Source: CAVOJY01 sp963696405
GTDB lineage: Bacteria > Chloroflexota > Limnocylindria > Limnocylindrales > CSP1-4
Reading direction: 5' to 3'
Length of the DNA: 64,000 nucleotides
Assembly (NCBI GenBank): GCA_963696405.1
Contig: CAVOJY010000007.1
Span: 248,001-312,000 of the forward strand
A program made the position numbers and the translations under genes. Below the pieces are notes generated by a model. That model was not told the origin of the DNA and did no database searches. It was given only the letters and a program-made list of their open reading frames with translations. Of this stretch, positions 59,681 through 64,000 are shown piece after piece. How positions within the stretch are numbered: position 1 is the first letter of the stretch; each line of letters opens with the position of its first letter.

Positions 59681-61040
59681 GGGCGCGAACCTCTCGCGCC
59701 CGCGGCCCGCGGGGGGCCGTCGTCACGAACTCCTCGTCCTTCACGCCGAACAGGCGCGCCTGGCGCGCCCAGTCGAAGCGCACCACGAACCGCAGCATCG
59801 TCCGGCTGACGGTCATCGCGGTGAACAGGGACGTGGCCACGCCGATGATGAGCACGAGCGCGAAGCCCCGGATCACCGAGGACCCGAAGTAGAACAGGAT
59901 GAAGGCGGTGATGAGGCTCGCCATGTTCGAGTCGAAGATCGAGTTGAACGCCCGGTTGAACCCGGCCTCGATCGCCGGCTGCAGCGTCTTGCCCGCGCGC
60001 AACTCCTCTCGCGTGCGCTCGAAGATGAGGATGTTCGCGTCCACCGCCATCCCGACCGACAGGACGAAACCAGCGATGCCCGCGAGTGTGAGCGTGACCG
60101 GGATGATTCGGAAGATCGCCAGCACCACGATCGCGTAGTAGATGAGCGACAGGCATGCGATGACGCCCGGCAACCGGTAGTACCCCAGCATGAACAGGAA
60201 CACGAGCCCGATCCCAATGAACCCGGCAAACAGGACCTTGTTGAGGAAGTCCGCCCCGAGCGTCGCCGCGATCGACGTCGAGGTCAGCTCCTGGAGCGGG
60301 AACGGCAGCGCGCCGTAGCGCAGCACACTGACCAGGTCGTTCATCTCGACGGCCGTGAAGTTCCCGCTGATCTGCCCGCTCCCGTCCGTGATCGCGCTCT
60401 TGATGTACGGCGACGACACGACGGTCCCGTCCAGCACGATCGCGAAGTACTCGCCCACGTGCTCCTGGGTATAGGTGGCGAACTTGGCCCTCGCGTCGTC
60501 CTTCAGCTTGAAGGCGACCGCGCGTTCGCCGCTCTGGCTGTCGTAGGAAGGATCGGCGGAGGCGACCTGGTCCCCCCCGAAGAGAGGCGCTAGCGCCGGA
60601 TCGATCGGCTCACCGGGCCCCGGAGGCGACTTCGCACCGGGAGCGTTGATGTTGCCGTATTGATCGGCCGGCAGGGGAACGAACGTCAGGCTGCCGGTCT
60701 TCCCCACGAGGGACCTGATCTGGTTCGGGTCCGTGGCGCCCGGGACCTCCACACGATGCGGTCGGAGCCCTGCGTCTGGACGATCGGCTCCGACAGCGCC
60801 GGTAGCGTTCACTCGGCGCTCGATGATCCCGGCGATGGTGGCGAGATCGGATGACGTGGGCGTCTTCCCGCCGGCGGGCAAGGCCTGGTACTCGACCCGG
60901 AGGCCGCCCTGGAGATCGAGGCCGAGCTTGGTCTCGATGGGCTGGCCGGTCACGGGATTCGTCACGCCTGTCACCAGGACGACGACGAGTGAGACGATGC
61001 CGACGACGGCGACGATGATCGGAACGACAACGTGGCGCAT
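59673..61040 (-). CDS. secD: Protein-export membrane protein SecD, two compensating shifts
   Basis: SecD completes the export motor with SecF. LGLDLQGGLRVEY near the N-terminus, GEYFAIVLDGTVVSSPYIKS, and the helix block VLSVGMAVDANILIFERTRE are typical. Between 60795 and 60740 the encoded GAVGADRPDAGLRPHRV does not match SecD; reading one base shifted gives SEPIVQTQGSDRIV. Removing one C (GGCGCTGTCG to GGCGTGTCG) and adding one G (GTGTGG to GTGGTGG) restores VSEPIVQTQGSDRIVVEVPG. So two indels cancel and about 18 residues are wrong as given. The overall frame is open. Confidence 0.92.
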   Translation of the reverse strand: MRHVVVPIIVAVVGIVSLVVVLVTGVTNPVTGQPIETKLGLDLQGGLRVEYQALPAGGKTPTSSDLATIAGIIERRVNATGAVGADRPDAGLRPHRVEVPGATDPNQIRSLVGKTGSLTFVPLPADQYGNINAPGAKSPPGPGEPIDPALAPLFGGDQVASADPSYDSQSGERAVAFKLKDDARAKFATYTQEHVGEYFAIVLDGTVVSSPYIKSAITDGSGQISGNFTAVEMNDLVSVLRYGALPFPLQELTSTSIAATLGADFLNKVLFAGFIGIGLVFLFMLGYYRLPGVIACLSLIYYAIVVLAIFRIIPVTLTLAGIAGFVLSVGMAVDANILIFERTREELRAGKTLQPAIEAGFNRAFNSIFDSNMASLITAFILFYFGSSVIRGFALVLIIGVATSLFTAMTVSRTMLRFVVRFDWARQARLFGVKDEEFVTTAPRGPRAREVRARV

Positions 61041-61049
61041 CGGCCGGGA

Positions 61050-61055
61050 ACTATA
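61050..61055 (-). promoter_or_regulatory. Extended -10 of secD-secF
   Basis: TGCTATAGT on the minus strand, identical to the rpmB box, ends 9 bases before the secD ATG. Transcripts would have a leader of only a few bases. It lies in the 31-base gap after uvrC, giving secD-secF their own promoter. Confidence 0.5.
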
Positions 61056-61071
61056 GCAGGACCGCCCGGCC

Positions 61072-62919
61072 TCAGCTTTGCAGCGCTTCGACGATGCGGG
61101 CGGCGAGCGCGAGTCCGATCCCGGGGACGGCGGCCACCTCCGCCACCGGGGCCCCTCGAAGCCCTTTCACCGAGCCGAAGGCGCGCAGCAGCGACCGGCG
61201 CCGGGCAGGCCCGACACCGGGGATGCCGTCGAGCGCCGAGCGGGTCTGCCGATCACGCCGGAGCGAGCGGTGGTAGCCGAGGGCGAACCGGTGCGCCTCG
61301 TCCCGGAGCCGCTGCAGGAGGTACAGCGCCGGCGACGTGGCCGGAAGGACGATGGGATCGGCCGTGCCGGGGACGAAGAGCTCCTCGCGCTCCTTCGCCA
61401 GGCCGGCCAGCGGGAGATCGTGGAGCCCGAGCTGCTCCAGGACGCCCATGGCCGCGGATACCTGGCCGCGCCCACCGTCGATGACGACCAGGTCGGGGAG
61501 TCGCCACCGAAGTGCCTCGGCCTCGTCATCAAGGGAGCGCGCCCGCTCGAACCGGCGGCGCAGCACCTCGCGATGGCTGGCGTAGTCGTCTGATCCCTCG
61601 ACGGTGCGGACCCGGAACCGCCGGTACCCGGCCTGGTAGGGCCGGCCATCCTGGAACGTGACGAGGCTGCCGACGGAGTCGGAGCCCTGGACCGTGCTGA
61701 TGTCGTAGCACTCGATGCGAGTCGGCGGTCCCGGAAGCCCAAGAACGTCGGCCAGCTCCTCGAGCGCCGCGAGCGCGTGGCCCTCGTCCGCGAGGCGACG
61801 CGCCTGCTCTCGGGCAAGGGCCTCGCCCGCGTTGCGTCGGGCCAGCGCCACGAGCTCGCGCTTCGGACCGCGCCGGGGTACGCGCAGCTCCACCCGCCTG
61901 CCGCGGAGGCCTTCCAGCATCTCGCGGAGTGCCGGGGATCCTGCGGGAGCCACCGGGAGGAGGATCAGCGGCGGAACTGAGCGAGACCGGGCGTAGTACT
62001 GCTCGACGAAGGCCGCAAGCACCTCATCGTCCCCGGTGTCCGCGCCGTTCACCATCACGAAGACGTCGCGGCCGACCATGCGTCCATCGCGGACAACGAA
62101 CAGCTGGACGGCTGCCTCGGCACCTGCGCGCGCGAGCCCCAGCACATCCTCCTCGGTCCGCGCGAAGGCCGCCATCTTCTGGCTCTCCATGGTGCGCTCG
62201 ACCGCCCGGAGCTGGTCGCGCAGTGAGGCGGCGCGCTCGAATTCGAGCGCCTCGGAGGCGGCGGCCATCTCTCGCCGCAAGCGTCGCGCCACTACCTCCT
62301 GCCGTCCCTCGAGAAAGAGCATGACCTGCTCGATATCCCGCCGGTAGGACTCCCGATCGATGGCCTCGATGCACGGACCCTGGCATCGCTTCATGTCGTA
62401 GAGCAGGCAGGGCCGGGCCAGGGCCCGCTCCCCTCCCCGGATGGGGATCGTGCACGTTCGGAACGGGAAGAGCCGGCGGATGAGTTCCATGGCGGCATCG
62501 ACGCTGCTCGCCGACGCGTACGGGCCAAAGTAGCGGCTGCCGTCCTGCACGAGCCGTCGCGTCCGCTCGATCCGCGGGAAGTCCTCTTCCAGCGTCACCC
62601 GGATGAACGGGTAGCTCTTGTCGTCCTTCAGCCGGACGTTGTAGCGCGGCTGGTGCCGCTTGACCAGGTTGGCCTCGAGGAGGAGCGCTTCGCTCACGGT
62701 ATCGGTGACCGTCCAGTCGATGGCTCCGACCTGGTCGATCATGAAGGGAAGGCGAGGCTGCTGGTCGGCGTGCGAGCGGCGCTGGAAGTAACTGCGCACA
62801 CGGTGACGCAGGCTCTGCGCCTTGCCGACGTAGAGGACGGCGCCCCGGAGATCCTTGAAGAGGTACACGCCCGGCGTGTCGGGAAGCAGGGCGAGCGTGG
62901 CCTCGAGTTCCTCGTTCAC
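61072..62919 (-). CDS. uvrC: Excinuclease ABC subunit C
   Basis: UvrC makes both incisions in nucleotide-excision repair. I chose GTG 62919 (NEELEATLALLPDTPGVYLF) because a -10-like TACGAT ends 6 bases before it; a GTG at 62952 adds 11 residues. The GIY-YIG nuclease spans PDTPGVYLFKDLRGAVLYVG and KAQSLRHRV (about 9-45). UVR motif: SEALEFERAASLRDQLRAVE. The C-terminal RNase H-like nuclease includes CYDISTVQGSDSVGSLVTF and LVVIDGGRGQV, with an HhH pair at the end (IPGVGPARRRSLL). Cys residues RPCLLYDMKRCQGPC form the Fe-S type cluster. Confidence 0.94.
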   Translation of the reverse strand: MNEELEATLALLPDTPGVYLFKDLRGAVLYVGKAQSLRHRVRSYFQRRSHADQQPRLPFMIDQVGAIDWTVTDTVSEALLLEANLVKRHQPRYNVRLKDDKSYPFIRVTLEEDFPRIERTRRLVQDGSRYFGPYASASSVDAAMELIRRLFPFRTCTIPIRGGERALARPCLLYDMKRCQGPCIEAIDRESYRRDIEQVMLFLEGRQEVVARRLRREMAAASEALEFERAASLRDQLRAVERTMESQKMAAFARTEEDVLGLARAGAEAAVQLFVVRDGRMVGRDVFVMVNGADTGDDEVLAAFVEQYYARSRSVPPLILLPVAPAGSPALREMLEGLRGRRVELRVPRRGPKRELVALARRNAGEALAREQARRLADEGHALAALEELADVLGLPGPPTRIECYDISTVQGSDSVGSLVTFQDGRPYQAGYRRFRVRTVEGSDDYASHREVLRRRFERARSLDDEAEALRWRLPDLVVIDGGRGQVSAAMGVLEQLGLHDLPLAGLAKEREELFVPGTADPIVLPATSPALYLLQRLRDEAHRFALGYHRSLRRDRQTRSALDGIPGVGPARRRSLLRAFGSVKGLRGAPVAEVAAVPGIGLALAARIVEALQS

Positions 62920-62925
62920 CGGTCG

Positions 62926-62931
62926 ATCGTA
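62926..62931 (-). promoter_or_regulatory. Possible -10 of uvrC, leaderless layout
   Basis: TACGAT on the minus strand is followed by CGACCG and GTG 62919, the same 6-base spacing seen before def and ilvE. It supports GTG 62919 as the start rather than the upstream GTG. A plus-strand TACGAT also lies 11 bases before the MFS ATG. Confidence 0.35.
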
Positions 62932-63015
62932 GGGCATCTGCGGGCGGGCCACCCTGAGCGAGCCTGTCGGGCGGCAGGCAGTCGCGACCCGTTCGTCGTA
63001 CGATCCACGGCTGCC

Positions 63016-64000
63016 ATGACCGCCCTCCCGCTCCAGGTCACGATCTCGCCCGCCCCCGCCCAGTCCCGGGCCGCGCGGCTGGCCGTGCTCGCGGCGGTCT
63101 TTCTGGCTTTCGTGGACAACTTCGCGATGCTTCCTGTCATCGGCCCGCGGGCGGCGGAGCTCGGGGCCGATGTCCTGGGAGTAGGTGCTGCGGTGGCCGC
63201 CTACTCAGCGACGAACCTGCTCTTCAACCTGTTCGGCGGCGCCCTCGCCGACCGGTTCGGCAGGCGCACCGTCCTGGTTTCCAGCCTGGTGGTGTCGCCG
63301 CTGCCAGTCGCGTTCTATGCGTTCGCCGAGTCGCTCCCGGCGTTCCTGGCCCTGCGGGTCGTCCACGGCGCGGTGGGCGGTCTCATCGCCAGTGCCGTGT
63401 TTGCCGTGCTGGCCGACCTGGCGCCGGTCGGTTCGAGAGGGCGCTCCCTTGGGCGCGCGGGTGCACTGATCGGCGCGACCGCCGTCCTCGCCCCGGCGGT
63501 TGCGGGGATCCTCCGGCAGCGATACGGCACCGAGACGGTGTTTCTCGCCGTCGCTGTCGTGATGGCGGTGGGCGTCCTGCTTGTCGTCCGGTTTCTGCCC
63601 GAGACTCTGTCCGACCCGCAGCGCGGCCGCCCGGGCATTCGTGCTCGGACGTGGGGGCGGCTGCTGGCGGAACCGAGGCTTCGCCTTGCATACGTCGGGA
63701 TCGGCCTCCTCATGGCCACCGTCGGCACAGTCACGGCGTTCGTTCCGGTGCAGCTCGAAGCGCGAGGGGAAGCGGCGTCGCTGAGCGGCATGCTCTTCAG
63801 CGTCTTCGGCCTCGTGGCGGTCGTCGTGATGCTGAGCCGCACCAGCGGGATCGTCGACCGCCGCGGTCCGCTGCTCCCCGCCGAGGCTGGGCTGGCCTCG
63901 CTCGCCCTCGCTCTTGTCCTGCTTGCCGCGGCTGGCACCGCCGCCGCCGCGGTCGCCATGGTCCTGCTTGGACTCGGTTACGGCCTCGTCTTCCCGGGAA
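63016..64000 (+). CDS. Major facilitator superfamily transporter, cut by window edge
   Basis: The ATG at 63016 opens a frame to the window edge (328 residues seen). It has about 9-10 hydrophobic helices. Motif A is GALADRFGRRTVLV between helices 2 and 3 (about 75-88), and GRAGALIGATAVLAPAVAGI is the antiporter-like motif of helix 5. These suggest a proton-driven drug or metabolite efflux protein; substrate cannot be told. The 3' end, including the last helices, lies outside. It is divergent from uvrC. Confidence 0.9.
   Translation, partial: MTALPLQVTISPAPAQSRAARLAVLAAVFLAFVDNFAMLPVIGPRAAELGADVLGVGAAVAAYSATNLLFNLFGGALADRFGRRTVLVSSLVVSPLPVAFYAFAESLPAFLALRVVHGAVGGLIASAVFAVLADLAPVGSRGRSLGRAGALIGATAVLAPAVAGILRQRYGTETVFLAVAVVMAVGVLLVVRFLPETLSDPQRGRPGIRARTWGRLLAEPRLRLAYVGIGLLMATVGTVTAFVPVQLEARGEAASLSGMLFSVFGLVAVVVMLSRTSGIVDRRGPLLPAEAGLASLALALVLLAAAGTAAAAVAMVLLGLGYGLVFPG

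Overview
The window is GC-rich bacterial chromosome, almost entirely core housekeeping genes packed on the minus strand. Only rpmB, a LytR-CpsA-Psr gene, plsC and a truncated MFS gene lie on the plus strand. Gene content and order (a long smc-ftsY-ffh-rpsP-khpA-rimM-trmD-rplS-rnhB run; rapZ-yvcK-whiA-tpiA; a membrane-anchored YvcK; a divergent IleRS with HHAW and MHKS in place of HIGH and KMSKS) suggest a high-GC Chloroflexota member, perhaps a soil or freshwater Limnocylindria-like lineage. This placement is inference from family knowledge; no 16S rRNA or taxonomic marker search was possible.

Region 1 (1-21.2 kb, minus strand) reads from an Asp23 protein and fakA through recG, rsmD, coaD, a coiled-coil protein, a DUF177 protein, rpmF, plsX, a second Asp23 protein, nusB, acpP, rnc, smc, ftsY, ffh, a DUF3352 membrane protein, rpsP, khpA, rimM, trmD, rplS and rnhB. 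Many neighbours overlap by ATGA or GTGA, so translation is probably coupled. The region covers acyl-phosphate and phospholipid synthesis, rRNA/tRNA maturation, SRP targeting and chromosome condensation.

Region 2 (21.2-33.1 kb) has rpmB divergent from region 1, then def-fmt-rlmN-dtd and ileS-lspA-rluD-gmk-priA on the minus strand. Region 3 (33.1-39.3 kb) holds an LCP cell-wall ligase with a multi-helix N-terminus, ilvE, a Na/Ca-type exchanger, rpsF-ssb-rpsR and a divergent plsC. Region 4 (39.3-47 kb) is the least ordinary. It has a very large secreted protein joining an alkaline-phosphatase-superfamily phosphodiesterase to a UshA-like 5'-nucleotidase, an SDR gene abutting a RibD-type reductase remnant, eight tRNA genes, and htpX-lemA. 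Region 5 (47-64 kb) has an orphan substrate-binding protein, secG, tpiA, whiA, yvcK, rapZ, tatC, tatA, pyrF, a WD40/TolB-like protein, recJ, secF, secD, uvrC and the start of an MFS transporter.

Several conserved genes (rplS, trmD, rsmD, smc, the nucleotidase, and secD with two compensating shifts) carry single-base frame breaks, several in homopolymers. This looks more like indels in a long-read or metagenome assembly than gene death, but read-level data are needed. Recurrent sequence signals are an extended -10 motif (TGTGCTA..., TGCTATAGT) and start codons 6-7 bases after a -10 box, suggesting leaderless mRNAs. I found no CRISPR array, rRNA, IS element, prophage or defence island. The unexplained items are candidates, not a demonstrated new system.
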